A stretch of DNA of 64,000 nucleotides from Vibrio lentus (lineage in GTDB: Bacteria; Pseudomonadota; Gammaproteobacteria; Enterobacterales; Vibrionaceae): contig NZ_JAUFQE010000001.1 of the NCBI RefSeq assembly GCF_030409755.1, positions 1,888,742 to 1,952,741 of the forward strand, given 5' to 3'. The position numbers and the translations under genes are program-made. The notes under the pieces were generated by a model. It searched no databases. It saw only the letters and a list, made by a program, of their open reading frames with translations, and had not been told where the DNA came from. Below, in pieces: positions 46,735-56,035 of this stretch. Position 1 is the first letter of the stretch. The number at the start of each line of letters is the position of its first letter.

Positions 46735-48018
46735 ATGCTATTACCGATGAGACAAATCTTTCAGGAAATGTCTGCAGAAAAGCTACGACTTGGGCTCACG
46801 ATTCTGGCTGTTGCGTGGGCAACCTTGTGTATTTCAGCGATGCTATCGGTGGGAGAAGGCATTAGGCAAGGCGTGCTTAAAACGGCACAAAATGGCAATG
46901 GTAATTTAATTTATCTATCAGGGGGGATGGCTACGGTTGATTATGGATCTTTTCATCAGGGCAAGCCGCTGACTCTAACAGTAGAAGATACGAAAGTTGT
47001 AGAGGCTCTGCCTAACATCAAAGCAGCGGTGCCGACAGTTGTGTGGGATGAATCACTTACTGTTGGGGAGCGAGGGTCTTGGAAAAAAGCGTTAGCCGTA
47101 ACGACTGAATTTCAGTCGGTGACGAATCTCAAGACACGTCCAGGAGGGCGTTGGTTTAATCCTCTAGACCAAAAGCAACAACGCAAAGTCATCGTGTTAG
47201 GTTACCTTTTAGCGGCCGATTTGTTTAACCCTAATAAAAGCTTTAGCTGGTTTGCTACTGTCAAATTAGAGGTTAATCCCGTGGGGAAAACAGTGAAAAT
47301 TGGCAGCCAAGAGTTTACGGTGATTGGTGTACTAGAGAAAAACAGTGCCAAGGTCGAACAGGGAGATAGCATCAATTATTCGAGCTTTGTTCCTTTCTCT
47401 ACATGGCAGCGTTTTAATATCAACGGAGATATCAGTGGTATCAACGTTCAACCTCAGCATGGTGTCGACAGAGTCAAACTTGCAGATACGATTCGTCAGG
47501 TTATTGCGCGCAAACATGGTGCCAGTGTCAGTGATGAGCAGGTCGTTCAGGTTGAGGATATGTTCCTCAAACAAAAAACGATGCAACAATTCTTAGTTGG
47601 TCTTCAGGGGTTCCTTGGTGTGATTGGTTTTATCACTTTGGCAGTGGCGGGCATAGGTATTGCTAACGTGATGTATGCAACGGTGAAACGCTCCACACGA
47701 GATATTGGCGTGAGAATGGCGGTCGGTGCTACTCCAGGGATGATTCGCATGCATTATCTGGTTCAGTCATTGATGACTATGATGATGGGCGGTTTATTGG
47801 GCTTAGTAATCACTTATACACTGATTGCTGTAATTCGCTCTTTAGAGCTTGAAGGCAACATGTTTTATGAGCGTCTTGGTAAACCTGTGCCTGAGCTTTC
47901 ATGGTTGGTTGTCACCATTGTTGTTTTGACGTTGGTGGTTATTGGTGTCGCTGCGGCTTGGCTTCCGGCTAATCGTGCGGCGAAAGTGACTCCGATGGAG
48001 GCATTACAAAGTGAATGA
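46735..48018 (+). CDS. MacB/FtsX-type ABC permease 2
   Basis: A 427-residue MacB-type permease with the same layout as the previous gene: N-terminal helix, periplasmic domain, and three C-terminal helices with VKRSTRDIGVRMAVGATPGM and an end AAKVTPMEALQSE. Two bases separate it from permease 1 and it overlaps the ATPase gene by 8 bases. Sequence divergence between the two permeases suggests an asymmetric transporter. Confidence 0.9.
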   Translation: MLLPMRQIFQEMSAEKLRLGLTILAVAWATLCISAMLSVGEGIRQGVLKTAQNGNGNLIYLSGGMATVDYGSFHQGKPLTLTVEDTKVVEALPNIKAAVPTVVWDESLTVGERGSWKKALAVTTEFQSVTNLKTRPGGRWFNPLDQKQQRKVIVLGYLLAADLFNPNKSFSWFATVKLEVNPVGKTVKIGSQEFTVIGVLEKNSAKVEQGDSINYSSFVPFSTWQRFNINGDISGINVQPQHGVDRVKLADTIRQVIARKHGASVSDEQVVQVEDMFLKQKTMQQFLVGLQGFLGVIGFITLAVAGIGIANVMYATVKRSTRDIGVRMAVGATPGMIRMHYLVQSLMTMMMGGLLGLVITYTLIAVIRSLELEGNMFYERLGKPVPELSWLVVTIVVLTLVVIGVAAAWLPANRAAKVTPMEALQSE

Positions 48019-48748
48019 TGAGATCAAAGACAGCGGAGAAACCATGTCTAACAAATTCTTAGTGGAACTCTCAAATATCGGTAAACACTACTCAAACGGT
48101 GATACTGAAATACGTGCATTAGACGGTGTCGATCTCTCGATTGAGAAGGGAGAGTTTTTGTCTATTTTAGGCCCGTCAGGATCCGGTAAATCAACGCTGA
48201 TGAATATGCTTGGTTGCCTTGATAAGCCGACGGAAGGGGAGTATCAGTTAGATGGAAAAAATGTTGCTGCGTTGAGTGCTAATGCTCTTGCTGGTATTCG
48301 GAATCAAAAAATTGGTTTTGTATTCCAGAGTTTTAATTTGCTTGAGTATGCATCTGCATTGGACAATGTTGCTCTGCCTCTCGTGTACTCAGGGATCAAA
48401 GCCAAAGAGCGTCGTAAGCGTGCGGCGGTATTACTTGAACAAGTAGGGTTGGGCGATCGACTTGACCATAAACCGAATCAGCTGTCTGGTGGTCAGAAAC
48501 AGCGTGTCGCTATTGCTAGAGCTTTGGTTAATGATCCTCAGATTATATTAGCTGATGAGCCAACAGGGGCTCTGGATTCCAAGTCTGGCGCTGAGATAGA
48601 GGCTTTGTTTAATCAGCTTCATGCTGAGGGTCGAACATTGATTATCGTGACGCACGATAATTCGCTGGCTGAACGAACTAAGCGCATAGTGACGATCAAA
48701 GACGGTAAAGTATTGTCTGATCGCCAAGGGCAACATTGCTCAACCTAG
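48011..48748 (+). CDS. MacB/LolD-type ABC ATPase
   Basis: A 245-residue cytoplasmic ATPase driving the two permeases. Walker A GPSGSGKST, signature LSGGQKQR, Walker B ILADEPTGALD and H-loop VTHD are all canonical. Family ATPases include MacB and LolD. An internal ATG (48044) with GGAGAAA upstream may be the true start. The operon could export a peptide, toxin, macrolide or lipid; there is no gene for a peptide substrate nearby. Confidence 0.92.
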   Translation: MNDEIKDSGETMSNKFLVELSNIGKHYSNGDTEIRALDGVDLSIEKGEFLSILGPSGSGKSTLMNMLGCLDKPTEGEYQLDGKNVAALSANALAGIRNQKIGFVFQSFNLLEYASALDNVALPLVYSGIKAKERRKRAAVLLEQVGLGDRLDHKPNQLSGGQKQRVAIARALVNDPQIILADEPTGALDSKSGAEIEALFNQLHAEGRTLIIVTHDNSLAERTKRIVTIKDGKVLSDRQGQHCST

Positions 48749-48776
48749 AACCTAGAAAAAAGCAACTTTCGCTTAG

Positions 48777-48806
48777 AGCCACTTCCTCACGAAGTGGCTT
48801 TTTTCT
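48777..48806 (+). terminator. Terminator of the efflux operon
   Basis: Nine-base arms AGCCACTTC and GAAGTGGCT with a 5-base loop, then T-rich TTTTTTCTT. Confidence 0.92.
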
Positions 48807-48880
48807 TAAGTGTTTAACACTGATCTTGTACGGACGATATTGAGTGAACTACACTGATAAAAAAGCTAGGTAAGTAACAG

Positions 48881-49702
48881 ATGAATAAAGAAAATTTCCC
48901 TATAGAGTTAAAACGACTTCGTGAATCAATCTCTATTTCACAGGAAGAGTTTGCAGAGTTGCTTTCCAATTCTCATAGAGCGTTTTTTGGTGTCAATCAG
49001 GTGATGGTCAGCCAGTGGGAAAGGGCAAAGACGTTGCCTAGTTTTGTTCGTCGTCTTGGTATCGCGAGTTTCTTTCAGGTCGATTACGATTTTTCCGTTG
49101 AAGAAATGGTACAGGTGAAAGCGGCAACCAAGAACGTGGAACGCCCATTCAGTATTGATATTGGTTATGACTATGAGGTGACGAGTGTTGAGTCATATAA
49201 CATGGGAGCACTTCCAGCGAAAAGGCTTAAGTCGATTCAAGGAATGCATCTAAAAACCTATGGCAAAGATTTTATCGAGGTTTCTCAGCATCTGGGTGTG
49301 AAAAAAGAAGATATGCAGGTGCTTTGTTTTCTTTTCGAGGGAGTCATTATTGGTCATGTGGTGTATGACGGCTTAAGTAAGATGCTTTGCAGTGTTGGCG
49401 CGGTTAGCATTGTGATTCGTCGTAAGATCTTCGATTACATGGCGGATAATTTGTCTGATACTGAGTTTCGCTTTCCGACCCTTGACCCTGCTATGTGCCA
49501 GTTCTTGTATGACCTGTATTTAGAACCTTATATGAGCAAGCTCGGCATGCCGTTTTTCAAGGCAGATATCAAGAAAGTGGTGAAAAATCCTTTTTCTCAG
49601 AACATCCAAAATAAACACGATATCTACTTTAAGTACATCCGTTACCACGACCTTAAGCAGAAGAAGAAAAGTGTCGAGTTTGTTTTAAGCTCTAGTCTGT
49701 AA
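48881..49702 (+). CDS. XRE-type regulator with an unassigned C-terminal domain
   Basis: A 273-residue protein with an N-terminal helix-turn-helix (about residues 7-62: LRESISISQEEFAELL, then VNQVMVSQWERAKTLPS) and a C-terminal domain of about 190 residues whose layout (EVSQHLGV, FLFEGVIIGHVVYDG, SVGAVSIVIRRKIFDYMA) suggests a sensor fold, perhaps acyltransferase-like. I do not recognise it. It is monocistronic and converges on the EAL gene with 7 bases between. Confidence 0.7.
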   Translation: MNKENFPIELKRLRESISISQEEFAELLSNSHRAFFGVNQVMVSQWERAKTLPSFVRRLGIASFFQVDYDFSVEEMVQVKAATKNVERPFSIDIGYDYEVTSVESYNMGALPAKRLKSIQGMHLKTYGKDFIEVSQHLGVKKEDMQVLCFLFEGVIIGHVVYDGLSKMLCSVGAVSIVIRRKIFDYMADNLSDTEFRFPTLDPAMCQFLYDLYLEPYMSKLGMPFFKADIKKVVKNPFSQNIQNKHDIYFKYIRYHDLKQKKKSVEFVLSSSL

Positions 49703-49709
49703 AGGCGCT

Positions 49710-50456
49710 CTACATGACCAATTTTAGGTCGGTTAAAGGCAGAGGTTTTGAGTACAAGAAGCCTTGATAGCGATCAAACCCTAGCTGGTGGATCATTTGA
49801 CGTGTATCTGCGTCTTCAACGCCTTCCGCAACGGTTTCAATACCAGACTCTTTGCAGTATGCCAAAGTACGCTTAACTAAATCGGAGCTTGCGGGCTCAA
49901 TACTATTCACAATCGATTTATCGAACTTTACTTCATCGACATTAAGGCTAATCACCTTATTCATGTCTGAATAACCGATACCAAAATCGTCGATAGAGAT
50001 TCTGACGCCCAGAGACTTAAAGCGCTTTATCTGCTCACAAAGCTGCTCATCTAACTGATCATTTTCACTTAGCTCAAAGGTAAGCTGTTCTGCTTTGAAA
50101 GATGCATTCCAAAGTAATTCACGAACCTTTTCGACATTATCAGGGTTTGCTAGCACTTTCTTGCTGATGTTTACCGCCAAGCTTAGATGAACGGAAAGCG
50201 ATTTGACCTCCGTTAGAGATTGCTCAAGCACACTAAAAAAGATTTCTTCTTCATAACCCAATGCAAACGCGCGATCAATAAACACGCCCGGAGAGAAAAT
50301 CCCTTCTTCTGGAATATCTAAACGAAACAGCGCTTCAACTCCAGTCACCTTCTCGACACTAGGCTGCACCTTTGGCTGATAAAAGCAGGTGTACCAGTCG
50401 TTTTCGAAGGCTTCTTGTATGGTGTGGTCGGATAGGGTCATGTACTTGTTTCTCAT
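49710..50456 (-). CDS. EAL-domain c-di-GMP phosphodiesterase, stand-alone
   Basis: A 248-residue single-domain EAL protein. Catalytic elements are kept: EALFRL, Asn in AVNISKKV, Glu in FELSEND, DDFGIGYS, Lys in VKFDKSIV and AEGVED. So hydrolysis of c-di-GMP is likely. An internal ATG at 50441 is an alternative start. There is no sensor domain or membrane segment. It lies divergent from kbl. Confidence 0.9.
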   Translation of the reverse strand: MRNKYMTLSDHTIQEAFENDWYTCFYQPKVQPSVEKVTGVEALFRLDIPEEGIFSPGVFIDRAFALGYEEEIFFSVLEQSLTEVKSLSVHLSLAVNISKKVLANPDNVEKVRELLWNASFKAEQLTFELSENDQLDEQLCEQIKRFKSLGVRISIDDFGIGYSDMNKVISLNVDEVKFDKSIVNSIEPASSDLVKRTLAYCKESGIETVAEGVEDADTRQMIHQLGFDRYQGFLYSKPLPLTDLKLVM

Positions 50457-50824
50457 CTTGTCTCATTTGCATAGCGGCGTAACGGTCGCACATTCTGAGA
50501 GAAGCGGAGAATCATCACTATATCGTTCTGAGATGAAAAATTGATATTCGATATGAAAGCGAAATTAGACACGAACGGAAGGGGATTTGACGTTAAAAAG
50601 AGCAGGTAAGACGCGTTTATGTGCCCTGTGTCACTGGGATGAACTATTATTCGTGCCTGTGATTCATTAATGTTTTTCCAACTAAAGGGATAATCGAGAA
50701 GGGGATGTTCAACTAGAATAGGGGTATAAGTTTTACAGTGTAAATGATCGAATTGAAATCGTTTACATCCCCTACATAATGCGGCGCGCGATGCTGCTGA
50801 ATAATAATTAGGAAGGAATAGACA
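50457..50824. other. Divergent intergenic region between the EAL gene and kbl
   Basis: About 370 bases carrying the kbl promoter and an inverted repeat at 50739-50767. Long reverse-strand frames here run into kbl and look like shadows. Confidence 0.5.
50739..50767. promoter_or_regulatory. Inverted repeat upstream of kbl
   Basis: Arms TGTAAATGAT and ATCGTTTACA (9 of 10 complementary) separated by 9 bases, 58 bases before kbl. Likely a regulator site or part of the promoter. The regulator is unknown. Confidence 0.5.
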
Positions 50825-52018
50825 ATGTCTTCTGCATTTTACCAACAGATTCAAACTCAAATCGAAGAAGTTAAAGAAGAAGGTCTTTACAAGTCTGAGC
50901 GCATTATCACTTCTGCTCAAAAAGCAGCGGTTTCTATCTCGACTGGTGAAGAAGTACTAAACTTCTGTGCAAACAACTACTTAGGCCTTGCAAACCACCC
51001 TGACCTTATCGAAGCTGCTAAAGACGGTATGGATCAACACGGTTTTGGTATGGCTTCTGTTCGTTTCATCTGTGGTACTCAAGACTCTCACAAAGAACTA
51101 GAGCAAAAGCTATCTACGTTCCTTGGTAAAGAAGACACTATCCTTTACACATCTTGTTTTGATGCAAACGCTGGCCTATTCGAAACAATCCTAGGCAAAG
51201 AAGACGCAATCATTTCTGATGCTCTAAACCACGCATCTATCATTGATGGTGTTCGTCTATGTAACGCAATGCGCTTCCGTTACTCGAACAACAACATGGA
51301 AGAGCTAGAGCAACAACTTATCGCAGCTAAAGAAGCGGGCGCTCGTCACACGCTTATCGTAACTGACGGTGTGTTCTCAATGGACGGCGTAGTCGCTAAC
51401 CTTCCTGCTATCTGTGACCTTGCTGACAAGTACGGCGCACTAGTGATGGTTGATGACTCTCACGCAGTTGGCTTCATGGGCGAAAACGGCGCAGGTACTC
51501 ACGAGTTCCATAACGTTGTTGACCGTATCGACATCATCACAGGTACGCTTGGTAAAGCAATGGGTGGCGCTTCAGGCGGTTACACTTCTGGTAAGAAAGA
51601 AGTGATCGACTGGTTACGTCAGCGTTCTCGTCCATACCTATTTTCTAACTCTGTTGCACCAGCAATCGTATCTGCGTCTATTCGCGTTCTAGATCTTCTA
51701 GCGGAATCTGGCGACTTACGTACTCAACTATGGGAAAACTCTGCCCACTTCCGTACTCGCATGGAAGCAGCTGGTTTCACTATGGGCGGAGCTGATCACG
51801 CAATCATCCCAATCATGCTGGGTGATGCAAAAGTAGCAGCTGAATTCGCAGAGCGCGCACTAGAGAAAGGCATCTACGTTGTAGGCTTCTCTTTCCCTGT
51901 AGTACCAAAAGGCCAAGCTCGTATCCGTACGCAAATGTCTGCAGCACACTCTCGTGAGCAACTGGATCGCGCAATTGATGCGTTCATCCAAGTTGGTAAA
52001 GACATGGCTATCATCTAA
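50825..52018 (+). CDS. kbl: 2-amino-3-ketobutyrate CoA ligase (glycine C-acetyltransferase)
   Basis: A 397-residue PLP enzyme of the alpha-oxoamine synthase family. It splits 2-amino-3-ketobutyrate with CoA to glycine and acetyl-CoA. The PLP lysine lies in [15 protein letters not shown], and [13 protein letters not shown] carries the PLP-contacting Asp/His. Codon use is strongly biased to favoured codons, indicating high expression. AAGGAA precedes the ATG. It forms an operon with tdh. Confidence 0.96.
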   Translation: MSSAFYQQIQTQIEEVKEEGLYKSERIITSAQKAAVSISTGEEVLNFCANNYLGLANHPDLIEAAKDGMDQHGFGMASVRFICGTQDSHKELEQKLSTFLGKEDTILYTSCFDANAGLFETILGKEDAIISDALNHASIIDGVRLCNAMRFRYSNNNMEELEQQLIAAKEAGARHTLIVTDGVFSMDGVVANLPAICDLADKYGALVMVDDSHAVGFMGENGAGTHEFHNVVDRIDIITGTLGKAMGGASGGYTSGKKEVIDWLRQRSRPYLFSNSVAPAIVSASIRVLDLLAESGDLRTQLWENSAHFRTRMEAAGFTMGGADHAIIPIMLGDAKVAAEFAERALEKGIYVVGFSFPVVPKGQARIRTQMSAAHSREQLDRAIDAFIQVGKDMAII

Positions 52019-52128
52019 TTTTAAACGGGTGCCTTTTGCATCCTTTGATTAGATAGAACAACACCCAATAGAACATATAGATTTTTGATTCTCGCCTTAC
52101 AGTTAGGCGAGATGAACTGGATAACATT

Positions 52129-53160
52129 ATGAAAATTAAAGCACTTTCTAAGCTTAAGCCTGAAGAAGGCATCTGGATGACCGAGGTTGAAAAACCTGAA
52201 ATGGGTCATAATGATCTTCTTATCCGTATTAAGAAAACCGCAATTTGTGGTACTGACGTACATATCTACAACTGGGATGAGTGGTCACAAAACACAATTC
52301 CAGTACCTATGGTAGTAGGTCACGAATACGTGGGTGAAGTTGTTGGCATCGGCCAAGAGGTTCGTGGTTTTGAAATCGGCGACCGTGTATCTGGCGAAGG
52401 TCACATCACATGTGGTCACTGTCGTAACTGTCGTGGCGGCCGTACTCACCTTTGTCGTAACACAACTGGTGTTGGTGTAAACCGCACTGGTGCGTTCTCT
52501 GAGTTCCTTGTGATCCCTGCGTTCAACGCATTTAAGATCCCTGCAGAAATCTCTGACGATCTTGCATCAATCTTTGACCCGTTTGGTAACGCAGTACATA
52601 CAGCGCTTTCTTTCGACCTAGTAGGCGAAGACGTGCTAATCACTGGTGCTGGTCCAATCGGTATCATGGCTGCTGCTGTTGCTAAGCACGTTGGTGCTCG
52701 TCACGTTGTAATCACTGATGTAAACGAATACCGCCTAGACCTTGCTCGTCAAATGGGTGTAACTCGCGCAGTAAACGTAATGGAAGAGAAGCTTGAAGAC
52801 GTAATGGCTGATCTTGGCATGACTGAGGGCTTCGATGTAGGTCTAGAAATGTCTGGTAACCCATCTGCGTTCAACAGCATGCTGACTAACATGAACCACG
52901 GCGGTAAGATCTCTCTACTAGGCATTCCACCATCAGACATGGCAGTAGACTGGAACCAAGTAATCTTTAAAGGCTTGGTGATCAAAGGTATCTACGGTCG
53001 TGAGATGTTCGAAACTTGGTACAAGATGGCTTCTTTGATTCAATCAGGCCTAGATCTAACACCAATTATCACTCACCACTTTAAGGTTGATGACTTCCAA
53101 AAAGGCTTTGACGCTATGCGTAGCGGGCTTTCAGGCAAGGTAATCCTTGATTGGGAATAG
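52129..53160 (+). CDS. tdh: L-threonine 3-dehydrogenase
   Basis: A 343-residue zinc-dependent dehydrogenase that oxidises L-threonine to 2-amino-3-ketobutyrate, the substrate of Kbl. The catalytic zinc site is [10 protein letters not shown] and GHEYVGEV, the structural zinc site is [15 protein letters not shown], and the NAD fold has [10 protein letters not shown]. Codon use matches kbl. A 110-base gap lies between them, and a terminator directly follows, next to which the mobile element is inserted. Confidence 0.97.
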   Translation: MKIKALSKLKPEEGIWMTEVEKPEMGHNDLLIRIKKTAICGTDVHIYNWDEWSQNTIPVPMVVGHEYVGEVVGIGQEVRGFEIGDRVSGEGHITCGHCRNCRGGRTHLCRNTTGVGVNRTGAFSEFLVIPAFNAFKIPAEISDDLASIFDPFGNAVHTALSFDLVGEDVLITGAGPIGIMAAAVAKHVGARHVVITDVNEYRLDLARQMGVTRAVNVMEEKLEDVMADLGMTEGFDVGLEMSGNPSAFNSMLTNMNHGGKISLLGIPPSDMAVDWNQVIFKGLVIKGIYGREMFETWYKMASLIQSGLDLTPIITHHFKVDDFQKGFDAMRSGLSGKVILDWE

Positions 53161-53182
53161 TCTAAATTAGGCTCTGATTTGC

Positions 53183-53214
53183 AAAAGGCGACAGTGTAAA
53201 TTGTCGCCTTTTTT
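53183..53214 (+). terminator. Terminator after tdh
   Basis: Ten-base perfect arms AAAAGGCGAC and GTCGCCTTTT, 10-base loop and T-run. The integrated element begins shortly after, so its attachment site may lie in or beside it. Confidence 0.92.
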
Positions 53215-53271
53215 ACGTCTAAAACCGCTAAATAACGCTCTTTTACAGTGGCTGCCGCCATTTTGTCGCCA

Positions 53272-54309
53272 CTAATTATCTAAAGGATTGAGGTGAACAG
53301 CCTGCATCAAATGTTCTGGGGCAAAATGAGAATACGCCATTGTCTGCTCGATTTTTGTGTGACCAAGAATACGCTGCAGCACTAAGATATCCCCTTTATT
53401 CATCATAAAATGCGAAGCAAAAGTATGCCGTAGAACATGGGTCGCTTGCCCATTCGGAACGTGCTCAGGCAAGGCTCTTTTTATGTAACGCCAAGCATCT
53501 TTGTAACTGGTGTTAAATATGTCATGGTCGCTCACCGCTATATCTAATATCTCTTGATACAAAGATGGTGAGATAGGCACACTGCGATTCCTTTTCCCTT
53601 TTGTCTCTGTGTAAGTCAATTTGAACTCGGTTATTTGAGTGCGAGTTAGAGTGAGTGCCTCACTGATTCGTGCACCAGTGGCCAAACAAATTTTCGCGAT
53701 GACAATGATTTGCGGGATTGATACCTTGATAACTCGCTTGCAGTTCTGCAGTTCATCAAAGAACTCGTCGATTTGTGGCTTGGTTAGATAGGCAAGGTGC
53801 TTCTCACTGGTTTTGATCGGCTCGATTGCTTCAAGCGGGTTGGGATATTTCCACTGATTGTACTTAATCAGCTTCTTGAACATGCCCTTTAGATAAATCA
53901 GTTCATGGTTGTGTGTGGTTGGGGATATCTCGATGGATTTATTCTTGCCCCTATAGGGGACTCGACCTGCTCGATACGCCAGGTAGTCTCGTTCTTTAAA
54001 CTGGCAGGCAATTGGGTTACCTAACTCTTCAATTGTTTTGGATATGAGATCTTTGGCTTGCTTGCCTGACTTTAGAGTATGGCCATGGATGGTCCACCAA
54101 TTTTCCAAAAGCTCACTCATTCTTCGGTTATCCGGTTTAATACCCATCCAGGGCTTATCGTCAATCTCCTTCATCGTGTGAAGCTCAAAGGCTTTAGCTT
54201 CGCCTTTCGTAGCAAACTTCTTACGAACGCGTTTTCCTGCTCGTCCGTTTGGGTAGCATTCGCAGATCCAAGGTTTGATAGAACCATCTTTTAAATTGCG
54301 GATAGACAT
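53272..54309 (-). CDS. int: Phage-type tyrosine integrase
   Basis: About 345 residues from the minus-strand ATG at 54309 (the frame is open to 54393). N-terminal arm-binding part: SIRNLKDGSIKPWICECYP and KFATKGEAKAFE. Catalytic tetrad: Arg in TGARISEAL (about 213), HVLRH (about 290), His in LGHTK (about 316) and Tyr in TMAYSHF (about 325). It resembles integrases of P2-like Vibrio phages. The stop is 112 bases from tdh, so the attachment site lies in that gap. A LexA-like box is 18 bases upstream of the start. Confidence 0.93.
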   Translation of the reverse strand: MSIRNLKDGSIKPWICECYPNGRAGKRVRKKFATKGEAKAFELHTMKEIDDKPWMGIKPDNRRMSELLENWWTIHGHTLKSGKQAKDLISKTIEELGNPIACQFKERDYLAYRAGRVPYRGKNKSIEISPTTHNHELIYLKGMFKKLIKYNQWKYPNPLEAIEPIKTSEKHLAYLTKPQIDEFFDELQNCKRVIKVSIPQIIVIAKICLATGARISEALTLTRTQITEFKLTYTETKGKRNRSVPISPSLYQEILDIAVSDHDIFNTSYKDAWRYIKRALPEHVPNGQATHVLRHTFASHFMMNKGDILVLQRILGHTKIEQTMAYSHFAPEHLMQAVHLNPLDN

Positions 54310-54326
54310 AATAAAGCCTAAAATAA

Positions 54327-54342
54327 CTGTATATAAAAACAG
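54327..54342 (-). promoter_or_regulatory. LexA (SOS)-like box upstream of int
   Basis: CTGTATATAAAAACAG matches the LexA consensus CTG-N10-CAG with TA-rich centre at 14 of 16 positions. It lies 18 bases upstream of the int start, where LexA would block transcription. Confidence 0.7.
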
Positions 54343-54442
54343 TATAAGTCGAGCTAAAACGTAGAACAATGTTTTATATCGGACAAAAAGCACAGGTTAG
54401 ACACCTTTCTCAAAGTGCTAAGAAAGTTAATAGGTCTTTGCT

Positions 54443-54823
54443 ATGTATCATTCGATTCATGTGACTGCTGGTTACAGTCATTTCAAAATCAACAGTGATG
54501 GTCCAATTGGGGTTAGTAAGAAGAACCAAGGAGTGATTGATGCGCTTTTGAAGCTTGGTAACCGTTTTACGGCTCCATTTGGTGGGTTTATAGAAGCCGA
54601 AAACGAGATCGGCTTGAAGTGGGTGAAACTGGTCGATATTAAGTATCTGTGCACCGATGAGGAAGCCGAAACCATCGAGTACGTGATACAAAAAAACCAT
54701 TATGTAGTGGGAACGTATCAAGATCGGAAGTTGTACATTTTATTGTTTGGTGGAGAGCCAAAACACCATCAGATAAAAGGCCTTGAACAAGATGGGAAAA
54801 ACAATGTGTTTGGGTTGTTTTAG
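54443..54823 (+). CDS. Hypothetical protein, 126 residues
   Basis: A soluble protein I do not recognise. It begins VTAGYSHFKIN and has a KKNQGVIDALLKLGNRF helix, then a beta-rich half (WVKLVDIKYLC, KLYILLFGG). There is no signal peptide or helix-turn-helix. It lies between int and the methyltransferase, on the same strand as the defence-like operon but 171 bases away, so it may be separate. Ribosome site weak. Confidence 0.6.
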   Translation: MYHSIHVTAGYSHFKINSDGPIGVSKKNQGVIDALLKLGNRFTAPFGGFIEAENEIGLKWVKLVDIKYLCTDEEAETIEYVIQKNHYVVGTYQDRKLYILLFGGEPKHHQIKGLEQDGKNNVFGLF

Positions 54824-54994
54824 TTTTGCGGAAAAGTGGTGACGTTTAGCTCAATGTTTTATTCCATAAACTTGGAACAACGGCTAAACCTCCAACCTAT
54901 AGTAGAATCAAGTGTTAGCAGCTCTTGTGATGATGTATTATGACAAGCTCGCTAGCTATTACCGATAGAATTAACAATTAAGAAAGGCTTCAAT

Positions 54995-56035
54995 TTGTCA
55001 CCTCAAAAACAACCAATCATATTTTCATTCTTCTCTGGTAGTGGATTTTTAGACTTAGGCTTTGAACGTTCAGGGTTTGATGTTCGTTTCGTCAATGAAT
55101 TTCATAAACCATTTTTAGATGCTTATGAGCACTCTAGAGGTGTAATGGAATTACCAAAACCTAAGTATGGTCATTTCCTTGGAAGCATTGAAGACTTTGT
55201 CACTGGCGATAAAGCTGAAGAGCTAAGAGAGTATGTGGAAGATGCAAAAGCTGATTCATTGGTCGGGTTTATTGGTGGACCACCGTGCCCTGATTTCTCG
55301 GTAGCAGGGAAAAACAAAGGTTCTGAAGGCGAAAACGGTAAGCTAAGCCGCGTTTATATTGATGCGATTATCCAGAATAAGCCTGATTTCTTTTTGTTCG
55401 AGAACGTAAAAGGGCTTTGGAGAACCATAAAACACCGCGCGTTTTACGATGAAATGAAAGAACGATTAGAACAGGAAGGTTATATTCTTACTGACCGTTT
55501 AACCAACTGTATTGAATATGGAGTCCCTCAAGATAGGGATCGTATTTTACTTTTTGGTATTCATGAATCCCGTGCCGGTGGTATCGCAAGCAAAGAGCTA
55601 GAAACGCAGTTTAACTGGGAAGCCAAAGTTAAGTTCGATAGAACTGTCGTGCTTAATAAAGGTATGTGGCCTGGGCATGAAGAATATGAGCAAGACTCTA
55701 AGAAAGAGCTTCCTGAGTCGCTTTCTGAGTTTTACGAGTTGGCTGTTGAACACTGGTTTAAGAAGAATGACGTATACAACCACCCGAATTCGACGCATCA
55801 CTTCAAGCCCAAGTCAATGCATCGATTTCAAACAATATTAGAAGGTGATGACAGTAAAAAGTCATTTAAACGTCTTCATAGGTGGCGTTATTCTCCTACA
55901 GCAGCATATGGAAACAATGAGGTTCACCTTCACCCGTATAAAGATAGGCGCCTAAGTGCTGCCGAATCGTTAGCTATTCAGTCGTTGCCAAAAGAGTTTT
56001 GTTTCCCATCGACAATGACTCTGTCCATGAGTTAG
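54995..56035 (+). CDS. C5-cytosine DNA methyltransferase lacking motif X
   Basis: A 346-residue Dcm-type enzyme from TTG 54995 (AGAAAGG upstream). Motif I is FFSGSGFLDLGF (12-23), motif IV GGPPCPDFS with catalytic Cys 98, motif VI FLFENVKG (Glu 136) and motif VIII QDRDR (179-183). The target recognition region follows, then motif IX (RRLSAAESLAIQSLP). The frame stops at MTLSMS, where relatives usually continue to motif X (IGNxVP). Either the enzyme is truncated or its C-terminus is supplied differently. It heads a four-gene operon and overlaps the next gene. Confidence 0.85.
   Translation: MSPQKQPIIFSFFSGSGFLDLGFERSGFDVRFVNEFHKPFLDAYEHSRGVMELPKPKYGHFLGSIEDFVTGDKAEELREYVEDAKADSLVGFIGGPPCPDFSVAGKNKGSEGENGKLSRVYIDAIIQNKPDFFLFENVKGLWRTIKHRAFYDEMKERLEQEGYILTDRLTNCIEYGVPQDRDRILLFGIHESRAGGIASKELETQFNWEAKVKFDRTVVLNKGMWPGHEEYEQDSKKELPESLSEFYELAVEHWFKKNDVYNHPNSTHHFKPKSMHRFQTILEGDDSKKSFKRLHRWRYSPTAAYGNNEVHLHPYKDRRLSAAESLAIQSLPKEFCFPSTMTLSMS

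Noticed and set aside
50453..50920. Reverse-strand reading frame of 155 codons between the EAL gene and kbl
   Set aside because: It runs into the start of kbl on the opposite strand, and its composition (poly-Phe, Arg, His) looks like an antisense shadow.
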